Source: Mannheimia glucosida (GTDB lineage: Bacteria > Pseudomonadota > Gammaproteobacteria > Enterobacterales > Pasteurellaceae). From it: 64,000 nt of DNA. Of the stretch, positions 48,439 through 58,200 are shown piece by piece. Position 1 is the stretch's first letter. Each line of letters begins with the position of its first letter. The notes beneath the pieces are model-generated. The model was not told the origin of the DNA and made no database searches. It saw only the letters and a list, made by a program, of their open reading frames with translations. Where the stretch lies: positions 310,001 through 374,000 of the forward strand of contig NZ_CP176502.1 of assembly GCF_046267875.1 (NCBI RefSeq). Reading direction: 5' to 3'. The translations under genes and the position numbers were made by a program.

Positions 48439-49386
48439 ATGAAAAAACTCGCCATTCTCGGTGAATGTATGATTGAGTTAAACGGGGAGCCTTTTGGGGA
48501 GATGCACCAAACCTACGGTGGGGATTCGCTCAACACCGCTACCTATTTGGCTCGGGTGAGTTCGCCTGAACAGATTGAGGTGCGTTATATTTCCGCTCTC
48601 GGCACGGATAAACTCAGCCAAGGCATGTTGGCGGCGTGGCAGGCGGATAATATCAACACCGATTTTGTGTTGCGTGACGAGCACCGCCAGCCGGGGCTGT
48701 ATCTGATTCAGTTGGATAAACAGGGCGAGCGGACATTCCTGTATTGGCGAAATCAATCTGCCGCCCGTTATTTGTTGCAACACCCCAACTATCCCAAAGC
48801 ACTCTCGGCGTTACGCGAGGTGGATATGGTTTACTTGAGCGGTATCAGCCTCGCCATCTTGCCGGAAAACGACCGCACTTTGCTGATTGCACAGTTGCGT
48901 GAGCTGAAAACCCAAGGGGTGAAAATCGCCTTTGACAGCAATTATCGCCCGAAACTGTGGGAAAGTCAGGCGGCTGCCCAAGCTCAGTATGCTGAGTTGT
49001 TGCAATTAGTCGATTTAGCTCTCGTTACCTTTGATGACGAACAACTGCTTTGGGGGGATGTGAATGAACAAGCCACTTTTGACCGTCTGGCTCAATATGG
49101 CATTCATACCATTGTGGTGAAACAAGGCTCGCTGGGGGCAACGGTGTTGGAAAACGGGGAGCGGACTTTTGTGCCGACCGTTGCAGTAGAAAACGTGGTC
49201 GATACTACTTCCGCCGGTGATTCCTTTAATGCCGGTTTTCTTAACGGTTACTTATTGGGTAAAGATGTCGTCACCTGTTGCCAACAAGGAAATGCCGTTG
49301 CCGGTATCGTCATTCAGCACAAAGGGGCGATTATTGCCAAATCCGCCACCGCTCATCTGAAATCGCAGTTTGTACAATCAATGTAA
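48439..49386 (+). CDS. kdgK: 2-keto-3-deoxygluconate kinase
   Basis: A 315-residue PfkB-family kinase that phosphorylates 2-keto-3-deoxygluconate. It has GGDSLNTATYLARV at the N-terminus, FDSNYRPKLW in the centre and the PfkB motif DTTSAGDSFNAGFLNGYLLG with the catalytic Asp near the end. The base composition differs from its neighbours: by eye it is close to 50% GC, against about 38% in uxuB and the regulator, which suggests separate acquisition of this gene. Confidence 0.94.
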   Translation: MKKLAILGECMIELNGEPFGEMHQTYGGDSLNTATYLARVSSPEQIEVRYISALGTDKLSQGMLAAWQADNINTDFVLRDEHRQPGLYLIQLDKQGERTFLYWRNQSAARYLLQHPNYPKALSALREVDMVYLSGISLAILPENDRTLLIAQLRELKTQGVKIAFDSNYRPKLWESQAAAQAQYAELLQLVDLALVTFDDEQLLWGDVNEQATFDRLAQYGIHTIVVKQGSLGATVLENGERTFVPTVAVENVVDTTSAGDSFNAGFLNGYLLGKDVVTCCQQGNAVAGIVIQHKGAIIAKSATAHLKSQFVQSM

Positions 49387-49388
49387 AT

Positions 49389-49442
49389 AACAGACAAGCG
49401 GTTCAATTTGCAACATTTTTTACAAAAGCAACCGCTTGCAAT
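49389..49442. repeat. Inverted uptake-signal pair between kdgK and eda
   Basis: ACAAGCGGTT near 49393 faces AACCGCTTGC near 49429 over an AT-rich spacer. It can form a hairpin within the operon and might lower expression of eda relative to kdgK. Confidence 0.75.
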
Positions 49443-49462
49443 ACAACATAGTGAGGCTAGAA

Positions 49463-50104
49463 ATGCGTTATACCACCGAACAAATCATTGAAAAATTAAG
49501 ACAACTTAAAGTTGTTCCCGTGATTGCTTTGGATAAAGCAGAAGATATTTTACCACTGGCGAAAACCCTTTCCGAAAACGGTTTACCGGTGGTGGAAATC
49601 ACTTTCCGCTCGGAAGCTGCCGAAGAGGCGATTAAATTAGTGAAAGCCAACTATCCGGAAGTATTGATTGCAGCAGGCACAGTGCTGACCAAAGAGCAAG
49701 TCTTAACTGCCAAAAACGCTGGAGCGGATTGCATTGTGACTCCGGGGTTTAATCCGACTATCGTCAAATATTGCCAAGCGTTAGGTTTGCCTGTTACACC
49801 GGGCGTGAATAACCCGATGGCGATTGAAGCCGCCCTCGAACTCGGCATACAAGCGGTCAAATTTTTCCCTGCTGAAGCAAGCGGCGGCGTGAAAATGATT
49901 AAAGCCCTGCTCGGTCCTTACTGCAACTTACAAATTATGCCGACAGGCGGCATCTCTCCACAAAACATCAACGACTACCTTGCGATTCCAAATGTGGTCG
50001 CCTGCGGCGGCTCTTGGTTTGTGGAGAAGTCGCTGATTAAAGCGCAGAAGTGGGAGGAGATTGGGAAATTGGTAAGAGAGATTGTTGAGCTAGTTAATAG
50101 CTAA
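49463..50104 (+). CDS. eda: KDPG aldolase
   Basis: A 213-residue class I aldolase that splits 2-keto-3-deoxy-6-phosphogluconate into pyruvate and glyceraldehyde 3-phosphate. Glu45 (VVEITFRS) and the Schiff-base Lys131 (AVKFFPAE) are present. The ATG at 49463 with GAGG upstream is preferred to an earlier in-frame codon. An uptake signal is read through at 49849. Confidence 0.95.
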   Translation: MRYTTEQIIEKLRQLKVVPVIALDKAEDILPLAKTLSENGLPVVEITFRSEAAEEAIKLVKANYPEVLIAAGTVLTKEQVLTAKNAGADCIVTPGFNPTIVKYCQALGLPVTPGVNNPMAIEAALELGIQAVKFFPAEASGGVKMIKALLGPYCNLQIMPTGGISPQNINDYLAIPNVVACGGSWFVEKSLIKAQKWEEIGKLVREIVELVNS

Positions 50105-50185
50105 GTATCAGAAAACGTACATTCAAATAATGTAAACTAGGGGTTAAAGTGCTAACCCCTATACAACTGAAATACAACTCTTAAA

Positions 50186-50683
50186 TTAAAGTACCGCTAA
50201 CGCAGCATCATAATCCGGCTCTTGTTTAATTTCCGGCACTAATTCGCTGTGTAATACCTTGTTGTTTTCATCTAACACAATTACTGAACGTGAGGTTAAG
50301 CCTGCCAACGGACCTGAAATAATATCTACCCCCAGTTTGTTGTGTAAATCACGATGACGGAAACTGGATAATACTTTGGCATTTTCAATTCCTTCTGCTC
50401 CACAGAAACGTGCTTGGGCAAAAGGTAAATCCGCTGAAATGCAAAGGACAACCGTATTCGCTACATCAGCCGCTTTTTGATTAAACACACGCACAGAAGT
50501 GGCACAAATGCCGGTGTCAATACTTGGGAAAATATTTAACACTTTACGTTTACCGTTAAAATCGGAAAGCGAAACATCACTTAAATCACTGTTGACTAAG
50601 GTAAAATCGGCAACCACATCGCCTTTTTGTGGAAATGTGCCTGCAACATCAATCGGGCTTCCTGCTAAAGTCACTTTACTCAT
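50186..50683 (-). CDS. tpx: Thiol peroxidase
   Basis: A 165-residue atypical 2-Cys peroxiredoxin. Peroxidatic Cys60 is in IDTGICATSVR and resolving Cys94 in ARFCGAEG; a third Cys81 is present. It reduces peroxides using thioredoxin. A GGAGAAAAAA ribosome site precedes the start. It stands alone, opposite in strand to its neighbours. Confidence 0.97.
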   Translation of the reverse strand: MSKVTLAGSPIDVAGTFPQKGDVVADFTLVNSDLSDVSLSDFNGKRKVLNIFPSIDTGICATSVRVFNQKAADVANTVVLCISADLPFAQARFCGAEGIENAKVLSSFRHRDLHNKLGVDIISGPLAGLTSRSVIVLDENNKVLHSELVPEIKQEPDYDAALAVL

Positions 50684-50829
50684 TTTTTTCTCCTTATCAA
50701 ATAAACAAGCGGTTTAAATATACCGATTTTTTGCAAAATAGGAAACTATCAATTTAATGTGGATAGCCTTTAGAAAATAACCTTATTTTGCTATACTCCT
50801 AGACAATTTATTTTTAAGGTTATTCCATT

Positions 50830-51564
50830 ATGTTAAAAATTTTTCGTATTTTAATTGTTGCCCTTGCCGCTATTTTCATTTCTATTTTTGGCACTATTTA
50901 TGCGTTACTGCGTTTACGTCACCCAAGTAGCGTGGGTGTGGTAGCTCGTTGGTTTGGTGCTTTGCATAAATTAGTCGGGCTGAAATTAATTACCCGCAAA
51001 AAGCCGGAAATTAATTATCCGGTTGTCTATATCGGCAATCATCAAAACAATTACGATATGGTGACGATTTCCTCAATGGTGGCAGAAAATACGGTCAGTA
51101 TCGGCAAAAAAAGCCTGATTTGGATTCCGTTTTTCGGTTTAGTTTACTGGGCAACTGGCAATATTTTTATTCACCGTGAAAAGCGTTCCAGTGCGATTGA
51201 AACAATGAATAAAGCAGGGCAAATCGTGAAAGAACGCAATGTGTCGGTGTGGATGTTCCCGGAAGGTACTCGTAGCCGTGGGCGTGGTTTACTGCCATTT
51301 AAAACCGGTGCATTCCATTTAGCCATTTCTGCCGGCGTGCCGATTGTGCCGGTAGTTTGCTCTAATTTACACAATAAAGTGGATTTGAACCGTTCAAATA
51401 ACGGCACAGTAATCTGTGAAATGCTTGATCCGATTGATACTTCAGGCTATTCCCGTGAAAACGTCAAAGAACTGATGGAAAAGTGTCATCAAATTATGTT
51501 GGCAAAATTTGAACAACTTAATCAAGAAGTCGAACAGTTAGAAAACACTGAAAAAAACGCCTAA
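50830..51564 (+). CDS. plsC: 1-acyl-sn-glycerol-3-phosphate acyltransferase
   Basis: A 244-residue inner-membrane enzyme making phosphatidic acid. The N-terminal membrane segment (about 3-25) is followed by the HX4D motif (HQNNYD, 71-76), the glycerol-phosphate loop FPEGTRSRG (142-150) and VPIVPVV. It is followed by ftsP after one base, as in E. coli. Confidence 0.96.
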   Translation: MLKIFRILIVALAAIFISIFGTIYALLRLRHPSSVGVVARWFGALHKLVGLKLITRKKPEINYPVVYIGNHQNNYDMVTISSMVAENTVSIGKKSLIWIPFFGLVYWATGNIFIHREKRSSAIETMNKAGQIVKERNVSVWMFPEGTRSRGRGLLPFKTGAFHLAISAGVPIVPVVCSNLHNKVDLNRSNNGTVICEMLDPIDTSGYSRENVKELMEKCHQIMLAKFEQLNQEVEQLENTEKNA

Positions 51565-51565
51565 T

Positions 51566-52990
51566 ATGAAAAAACAGATCACCCGACGCCAATTTTTACA
51601 AGGTTCTGCCCTTGCGACTGCATTTGCAACAATGCCAACACCGCTATTAGCAGCAGATCGCCCGCAACTTAAAATTCCGCCGTTAATGGATATTGGGCGA
51701 GGTAAGCCGGTTCGGTTAGATTTACGCCCTGCACAAACCCAATTTGATAAAGGCAAATTGGTTGATGTATGGGGAGTGAACGGGCAATATCTTGCCCCAA
51801 CCGTGCGGGTAAAATCGGGCGATTTCGTCAAATTAACCTACCTTAATAACCTGCCGCAAAAAATCTCGATGAATATTCAGGGGCTGCAAGCCTCAAGTGA
51901 GATTATCGGCACAGTACACCGCTCGCTGGAGCCAAAAAGCAGTTGGTCGCCGATTGTTTCTATTAACCAACCGGCTTGTACTTGTTGGTATCATGCCGAT
52001 ACGATGCTCAACTCAGCATTCCAAGTATATCGGGGCCTAGCCGGTTTATGGCTGATTGAAGATGAACAGAGCAAAAAAGCTGCTTTACCCAATAAATATG
52101 GCGTAAACGATATTCCCTTAATTCTACAAGACCAACTTCTAAATAAAGAAGGTGTGCAGGTATTAGATAAAAACACCCCACAATTTTTCGGTAAGCGATT
52201 ATTTGTTAATGGGCAGGAATCGCCTTATTTTAACGTGCCTCGTGGCTGGGTCAGATTGCGGATCGTCAATGCCTCACTTTCCCGTGCTTATGAATTACGC
52301 TTAGATAACGAGCAGCCGTTGTACCTAATCGCCACCGGCTTAGGAATGCTGGCAGAGCCACTTGAAACCGAATCGGTTCAACTTGCACCGAGTGAAAGGG
52401 TGGAAGTGTTGGTCGATTTAAGCGAAGGGAAAGCGGTATCGCTGATAAGCGGTCAAAAAAGAGATATTTTTTACAAAATCGGGCAGGTCTTTGCCAATAA
52501 CGATGAATTAAATGATAACGTGATTTTAGAGCTTCGCCCTGAAGGAATGGCAGCGGTATTGAATAATAAACCGAGTTTACCGGCTTTCAACTTAGAGGAA
52601 TTTAACCTGAAAATCAGCCAAGAGAGACGTTTTGCCATTCGTCCGGTTGATTATTTAATCAACCAAAAGCGGTTTGACCCCAAACGCATTGATTTTACCG
52701 CGCAAAAAGGCAGCGTTGAGCGTTGGTATTTACATAGCACACAAGCGGTCGGATTTACGCTACAAGGTGCAAAATTCATTATTGAAACCCAAAACCGCAA
52801 GCAATACCCTATCAAACAACTTGCGTGGCGGGACACCGTTTGGCTTGAGGCGGAGCAAGAAATCACGCTGTTGGTTCGCTTTGATAATACTGCCCCCGAG
52901 CAACTGCCATTTACCTTTGGTGTGAGCGATTTTATGCTGCGTGATAGAGGTACGATGGGTCAATTTAGCGTAATTGAAAATGGACAATAA
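51566..52990 (+). CDS. ftsP: Cell division protein FtsP (SufI)
   Basis: A 474-residue multicopper-oxidase-like periplasmic protein. The twin-arginine signal (ITRRQFLQG, cleavage near TPLLAADR) indicates Tat export. Three cupredoxin domains follow. Copper-ligand histidine clusters of true oxidases are largely missing, as expected for FtsP, which protects the division machinery under stress. The plsC-ftsP order is conserved. Confidence 0.93.
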   Translation: MKKQITRRQFLQGSALATAFATMPTPLLAADRPQLKIPPLMDIGRGKPVRLDLRPAQTQFDKGKLVDVWGVNGQYLAPTVRVKSGDFVKLTYLNNLPQKISMNIQGLQASSEIIGTVHRSLEPKSSWSPIVSINQPACTCWYHADTMLNSAFQVYRGLAGLWLIEDEQSKKAALPNKYGVNDIPLILQDQLLNKEGVQVLDKNTPQFFGKRLFVNGQESPYFNVPRGWVRLRIVNASLSRAYELRLDNEQPLYLIATGLGMLAEPLETESVQLAPSERVEVLVDLSEGKAVSLISGQKRDIFYKIGQVFANNDELNDNVILELRPEGMAAVLNNKPSLPAFNLEEFNLKISQERRFAIRPVDYLINQKRFDPKRIDFTAQKGSVERWYLHSTQAVGFTLQGAKFIIETQNRKQYPIKQLAWRDTVWLEAEQEITLLVRFDNTAPEQLPFTFGVSDFMLRDRGTMGQFSVIENGQ

Positions 52991-53043
52991 CTGGCTGATA
53001 AGCGATAATGCCCCATAATTTTGCCCATAAAAAGGAAAATAGA

Positions 53044-53997
53044 ATGAGCCAAGAATTTTTAGATTTTGAATTGCCGATTGCTGAACTGGAAGCCAAAATC
53101 GAGTCTTTAAGAGCAGTCAGCGAGCAAGACGACAAAATTAATCTTGATGATGAAATCAAGCGTTTACAAAAGAAAAGCGAAGAATTAACCAAGAAAACCT
53201 TTGCTAATTTAGATGCGTGGCAAATTTCCCGTATGGCTCGCCACCCAAATCGTCCCTACACCTTAGATTATATTGAGCATATTTTTACCGAATTTGACGA
53301 ACTGGCAGGCGACCGTGCCTTTGCCGATGATAAAGCGATTGTCGGTGGTATTGCCCGTCTGGACGGACGTCCGGTGATGGTTATTGGTCATCAGAAAGGT
53401 CGTACCGTAAAAGAGAAAGTGAAACGTAACTTTGGTATGCCCGCTCCTGAAGGCTATCGCAAAGCGTTACGTTTAATGGAAATGGCAGAACGCTTTAATA
53501 TGCCAATCATCACCTTTATCGACACACCGGGAGCTTATCCGGGCATTGGTGCGGAAGAGCGTGGTCAGTCAGAAGCGATTGCCCGTAACCTGCGTGAAAT
53601 GTCACAGCTTTCAGTGCCGGTAATCTGTACCGTAATTGGCGAAGGTGGCTCGGGCGGTGCATTAGCGATCGGTGTAGGCGATAAGGTCAATATGTTGCAA
53701 TATTCAACTTACTCGGTAATTTCACCTGAGGGCTGTGCTTCTATTCTGTGGAAAAGTGCTGATAAAGCCTCCACGGCAGCAGAAGTAATGGGCTTAACCG
53801 CTCCTCGTTTAAAAGAGCTTGAGCTGATTGATAACATTGTGCCGGAACCATTAGGCGGTGCTCATCGCAACGTTGAGCAAATCGCCCAAAGCCTCAAACA
53901 ACGGATTGTAGAAGATTTGACAGAGTTAGATCAACTCAATAAAGAAGAGTTACTAGAACGGCGTTATCAACGCTTAATGAATTACGGTTACGTCTAA
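53044..53997 (+). CDS. accA: Acetyl-CoA carboxylase carboxyltransferase alpha subunit
   Basis: A 317-residue subunit that with AccD transfers carboxylate to acetyl-CoA. It shows FIDTPGAYPGIGAEERGQSE, IGEGGSGGALAIG and YSVISPEGCASILWK. The start at 53044 (MSQEFLDFE) has AAAAGGAAAAT upstream and matches the family length; an upstream ATG in frame is rejected. Confidence 0.97.
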   Translation: MSQEFLDFELPIAELEAKIESLRAVSEQDDKINLDDEIKRLQKKSEELTKKTFANLDAWQISRMARHPNRPYTLDYIEHIFTEFDELAGDRAFADDKAIVGGIARLDGRPVMVIGHQKGRTVKEKVKRNFGMPAPEGYRKALRLMEMAERFNMPIITFIDTPGAYPGIGAEERGQSEAIARNLREMSQLSVPVICTVIGEGGSGGALAIGVGDKVNMLQYSTYSVISPEGCASILWKSADKASTAAEVMGLTAPRLKELELIDNIVPEPLGGAHRNVEQIAQSLKQRIVEDLTELDQLNKEELLERRYQRLMNYGYV

Positions 53998-54011
53998 TAA
54001 TTTGATACCCT

Positions 54012-54058
54012 ACAAGCGGTAAGATTTTTGTAAAAATTTGCAAAATCTTGCCGTTTTA
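54012..54058 (+). terminator. Terminator after accA built from an uptake signal
   Basis: ACAAGCGGTAAGATTTT, a 13-base loop, AAAATCTTGCCGTTTT. The left arm begins with a perfect uptake-signal core; the right arm lacks it. This ends the plsC-ftsP-accA run. Confidence 0.8.
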
Positions 54059-54092
54059 TATTAAAGGGGACTCATCAGAAAATAAAAAGTGA

Positions 54093-54168
<76 letters not shown>

Positions 54169-54197
54169 ATATTGAATGGGGAATAGAATGAAGCGGA

Positions 54198-54225
54198 ATT
54201 ATAGAGATTTCTTAGTACGCTTCAA
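54198..54225 (-). promoter_or_regulatory. Promoter for tRNA-Thr
   Basis: Minus-strand TTGAAG (54225-54220), 16-base spacer, TATAAT (54203-54198). The predicted start is about 22 bases before the mature tRNA 5' end. The bases after the -10 (TCCGCTTC) are moderately GC-rich. Confidence 0.75.
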
Positions 54226-54286
54226 GTCCTTACAACTTCAAATGACTAAAAAACAACACATATTGAAATTTTAAAGGAGTTAATGA

Positions 54287-55147
54287 ATGAAAAACATACT
54301 ATCCATACAATCGCATGTTGTCTACGGCTATGCCGGCAATAAGGCTGCAACTTTTCCTATGCAGCTGTTAGGTATTGATGTATGGGCGTTAAATACCGTA
54401 CAGTTTTCCAACCATACCCAATATGGAAAATGGGGCGGTATGGTGATGCCAAAAGAACAAATCGGTAGCATTGTTGATGGCATTCACAATATCGGTGAAC
54501 TGCATCGTTGCGATGCCGTACTCTCTGGCTATATCGGCTCGGCAGAACAAGTCGCCGAAATCATTCAGGCATTTCATAAAGTGAAAGCGGAAAACCCAAA
54601 CGCAATTTATGTATGCGACCCGGTAATGGGACACCCAGATAAGGGCTGCATTGTGGCAGATGGGGTAAAAGAGGGATTGATCAATCTAGCTATGGCACAA
54701 GCCGATATTATCACCCCAAATTTAGTGGAATTAAGAGAATTAACCGGCTTAACAGTAGAAAATTTTGAGCAAGCTGTCGAGGCAGTGAAAGTGATTTTAA
54801 CCAAAGGTCCGAAAAAAGTATTGGTTAAACATTTAAGCCGAGTCGGAAAAGATAGCAACAAATTTGAAATGCTGTTCGCCAACCAAGACGGAATTTGGCA
54901 CATCAGCCGCCCACTCTATCAATTTGCTAAAGAACCTGTGGGTGTAGGCGATTTAACCGCAGGGCTATTTGTGGCGAACTTATTAAATGGAAAATCCGAT
55001 CTAGAAGCCTTTGAACATACTGCAAATGCGGTCAATGAGGTAATGGAACAAACCGCTAGATCAGGGCTTTATGAGTTACAAATTATTGCTTCACGCGATC
55101 TGATTGTTAATCCACAGTGTAGTTACCAAGCTGTAAAGATTGCCTAA
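54287..55147 (+). CDS. pdxY: Pyridoxal kinase
   Basis: A 286-residue PfkB-like kinase in vitamin B6 salvage. It has ILSIQSHVVYGYAGNKAATFP at the N-terminus, NTVQFSNHTQYGKWGG, YVCDPVMGHPDKGCIV and the anion-hole motif EPVGVGDLTAGLF with catalytic Asp. PdxY rather than PdxK is favoured by length and the N-terminal sequence. AAAGGAG lies upstream. Confidence 0.94.
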   Translation: MKNILSIQSHVVYGYAGNKAATFPMQLLGIDVWALNTVQFSNHTQYGKWGGMVMPKEQIGSIVDGIHNIGELHRCDAVLSGYIGSAEQVAEIIQAFHKVKAENPNAIYVCDPVMGHPDKGCIVADGVKEGLINLAMAQADIITPNLVELRELTGLTVENFEQAVEAVKVILTKGPKKVLVKHLSRVGKDSNKFEMLFANQDGIWHISRPLYQFAKEPVGVGDLTAGLFVANLLNGKSDLEAFEHTANAVNEVMEQTARSGLYELQIIASRDLIVNPQCSYQAVKIA

Positions 55148-55189
55148 TTAAATGAAGTATAAAATAACATTATTATCTCTATAACTATA

Positions 55190-55217
55190 AAAAAACGGGC
55201 GTATGAACGCCCGTTTT
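55190..55217. terminator. Bidirectional terminator between pdxY and the autotransporter
   Basis: AAACGGGCGT, loop ATGA, ACGCCCGTTTTG, with an A-rich left flank. It serves both convergent genes. Confidence 0.85.
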
Positions 55218-55233
55218 GTTTAAAAAGATTCAG

Positions 55234-58200
55234 TTAGAAATTAATTCTAATCCCAGCAGTCACAACGTTGTTGTGACCACTATTTTTTGCGAGTTTAAGG
55301 TCGTAATTCACATATAAGGAAGTATTTTTATTTACTTCCGCCAATGCACCAATCCCTACCCACGTTTTATGTTTTGCAAGCCCAATACCTTTTACGTCGA
55401 ATTTTGCATCTTGTAAACCTGTATAACTTGCTTTAAAGCTAAGATCTTCTCGATTAAACGCTTTTTGATGATTTACATAGCCTTGGAAAGTCGTTTTCAT
55501 CCCAGCTAAATTCACCTCTAAAGATGTTCGTAAACCAATCAATCCGCTTGTTTGTTTATAGGTTGCTTTGTCCGCGGTGAGACCAAATTGACTGTTTTGT
55601 TCACTGAATGCGCCACGTCTGACAACATCATGACTAAAACCGACAAATGGAGTTAACGCAAAGCGACCTTGCTTGAAGTCATAGCCTGATTCGACATAAG
55701 CAGAAAACACTCTGTCTCGGTGGTTGATTTTTGCTGTACTTGCGTTATTATCCGCCAAAATAATATGACGCTCTACATCTGAATCAACACTGCCATAACC
55801 GGCTCGACCTTGTAAATACCAAGGTGTTTTATGCTTATTGCCTATACGGGCATATAATGATGCACCTATTCCATCTGCTTTTGAACTACCGCCATAACGA
55901 TCGAAGTTCACTTTTGCTTTAGAATAATTAAGTGCCGCACCTAAAATCACATGGTCTGTAACTGGCTTATCAAAACCTATTTGGCCAGCATAGGTATTGG
56001 TTTTACCTTCACCAAACCCTATTTCTTTTAGAGTACCATTCCCATAAATACCCGTTACCCACACACCAGCAGTCTCACCTACATTATCCAGCGTTCCTAA
56101 CATTACAAGACGGTTAGAGAGATCTTTATTCACTGTTTCTGAATTTTCAAAAGTAAGCGCTTGCGCAGACGCATAAATTTGACCAGATAAGCTATCTAAA
56201 ACCACACTTTGCGTATTGATGTTTGCAATACTGTTTTGTAAAGTAGCCGCTTGTTGTGCGAATTCATCATTTGTAGCATTTGTAGAACCATTATTTCCTT
56301 CAATTTGGTTATCCAATGCCGAAAATGAGCTCTCTAAAGCAGTCGCGACATTTTTCCACATTGCATCACCAGAGGTGTTTTCGTTTACATAGTCTGCTAC
56401 ATTTTTCCGGCTAACTGTTGCTTTTACTTCATTCTCATTGGTTTTTTCCGCCGTCGCAGTTAATAACCCTGAGGTTTCTATTGCAGCAAAGTTACCCTTA
56501 ATTGCGGAATCAGAAGTAATAGCACTCATTGATAAACCTTTTTGGGTCACATACTGAGCTTTACCCTCTTTTACCGCAGCTAGTGATAAAGTAGAGCCGT
56601 TTAAGTCAACTTCTCCTTTTACATTTAAGTTTGAACCTAAATCTGACACTAGCGTACTTTGTGCTGAAGCAACGTAAGCTCTCTTAATCGTAGAATAACC
56701 CTGGTTGACAACTGTACCCTCGTTATTTACGCCATTTTCTAACGTGGTATTATTGACAACCAATGTACCACTTGGAGATACGTTTACTTTAGACACATAT
56801 TTTTTACCGTTAATAGTGACAGCACCTTCATTGAGTGTTGTATCCCCTTCAAAAGTACTAGCACCCGATAAAATTAATTCGCCTTGGCCATTTTTCACCA
56901 AGCCTGCATCACCGTTAATATTATTGGAAAACTCATAGCTTCCATTTGGAATATTTACAGTCACGTTATCGGCTAAAGCGAGTCGTTTATCAAAACGCGC
57001 AGGGCCATTAGTGGCTTTTTCAATATTAAGTAAACCCCATCCATATACATCATCAACTCCAGGAGCGCCGATATCGGTTGCCGTCGAGAGAATAGATTGT
57101 TTGATAAGGTTACCATCCATCCAAGGATATTTTTGTTTCACGAGAGCTGCTGTACCCGTAACGGCTGGAGCTGCAAAGGATGAACCACTAGCAATAATGT
57201 TTCTACCTCCTAAATTAAAGATGTAGTCACCCATTGCGGTAACGGTCCAATTTTTTGCCACACCGGCTTGAGAATATGGCAATAAATTGCTCCATTCAAA
57301 GTTACCCAATCCCTGATTAGTTCTGGTTGCTACCGCAACAACAGAAATCCAACCTTTTTCCAAGTCAGCTTCATAATGAGGTAAACCAGCTTGGAGTGAT
57401 GGATCAAGATCACCACGGTTATTCCCCGCAGCCCAGACAAATAAGCCCCCCTCTTTTACTTTATCCTTATAGAATTGCAACACATTACCATCAAATTGGT
57501 GTAAATAGTAATAGCTAGAATTTCTATTGTTATTAAAATAAGTAAGAGGCTTTGGAATACCGTATGATTGGTTAAAAATACGGGCTCCCCTATTCCATAA
57601 GTCATAATAAATTGGAGCTGTTGCGGATAATCCTGTACCCGCATTTGTTGTTTTGGTAATATCCGCAAGTAATAACGTTGACTTAGACGCTACTCCATTG
57701 CGAGAGTTCCCTCCCCCAACCATTTCTGCGACCTCAATACCATGTGTCGCAGAAGCCGGGGCAGTGCGGCCTGTTTCAATAATAACAGCGCGATTACCAA
57801 ATTTTTTGAGTATATCGTCCTGCATTAAATAGTTTTTAAAACCACTATCTAAAATACCGACCTTAACGCCCTCACCTGTTAACTTAACATTTTGTTTGTT
57901 ATTAGGATCATCAATGTTGTAACCACGAGAGCGGTCATTCCATCGAATACCTACATTGGGTACACCAACGGCTACAGGTTCAGGATGAAGATTTACCGGT
58001 GTTGTAGGCCTAATGATAACTGGACGGGTGTCATAAATTGGCGATTCAATGACAGGTTTGTTATCTGTAATTGGATTAGGCTGTGTATCAGTGATGGGTC
58101 TATTATCAACTATTGGTTGGACTGGCGGATCCATAATTGGGTTGGCATCAATAACCGGTTGAGTTGGCGTATCTACAACGGGTTTATTGGCAATCGGTGT

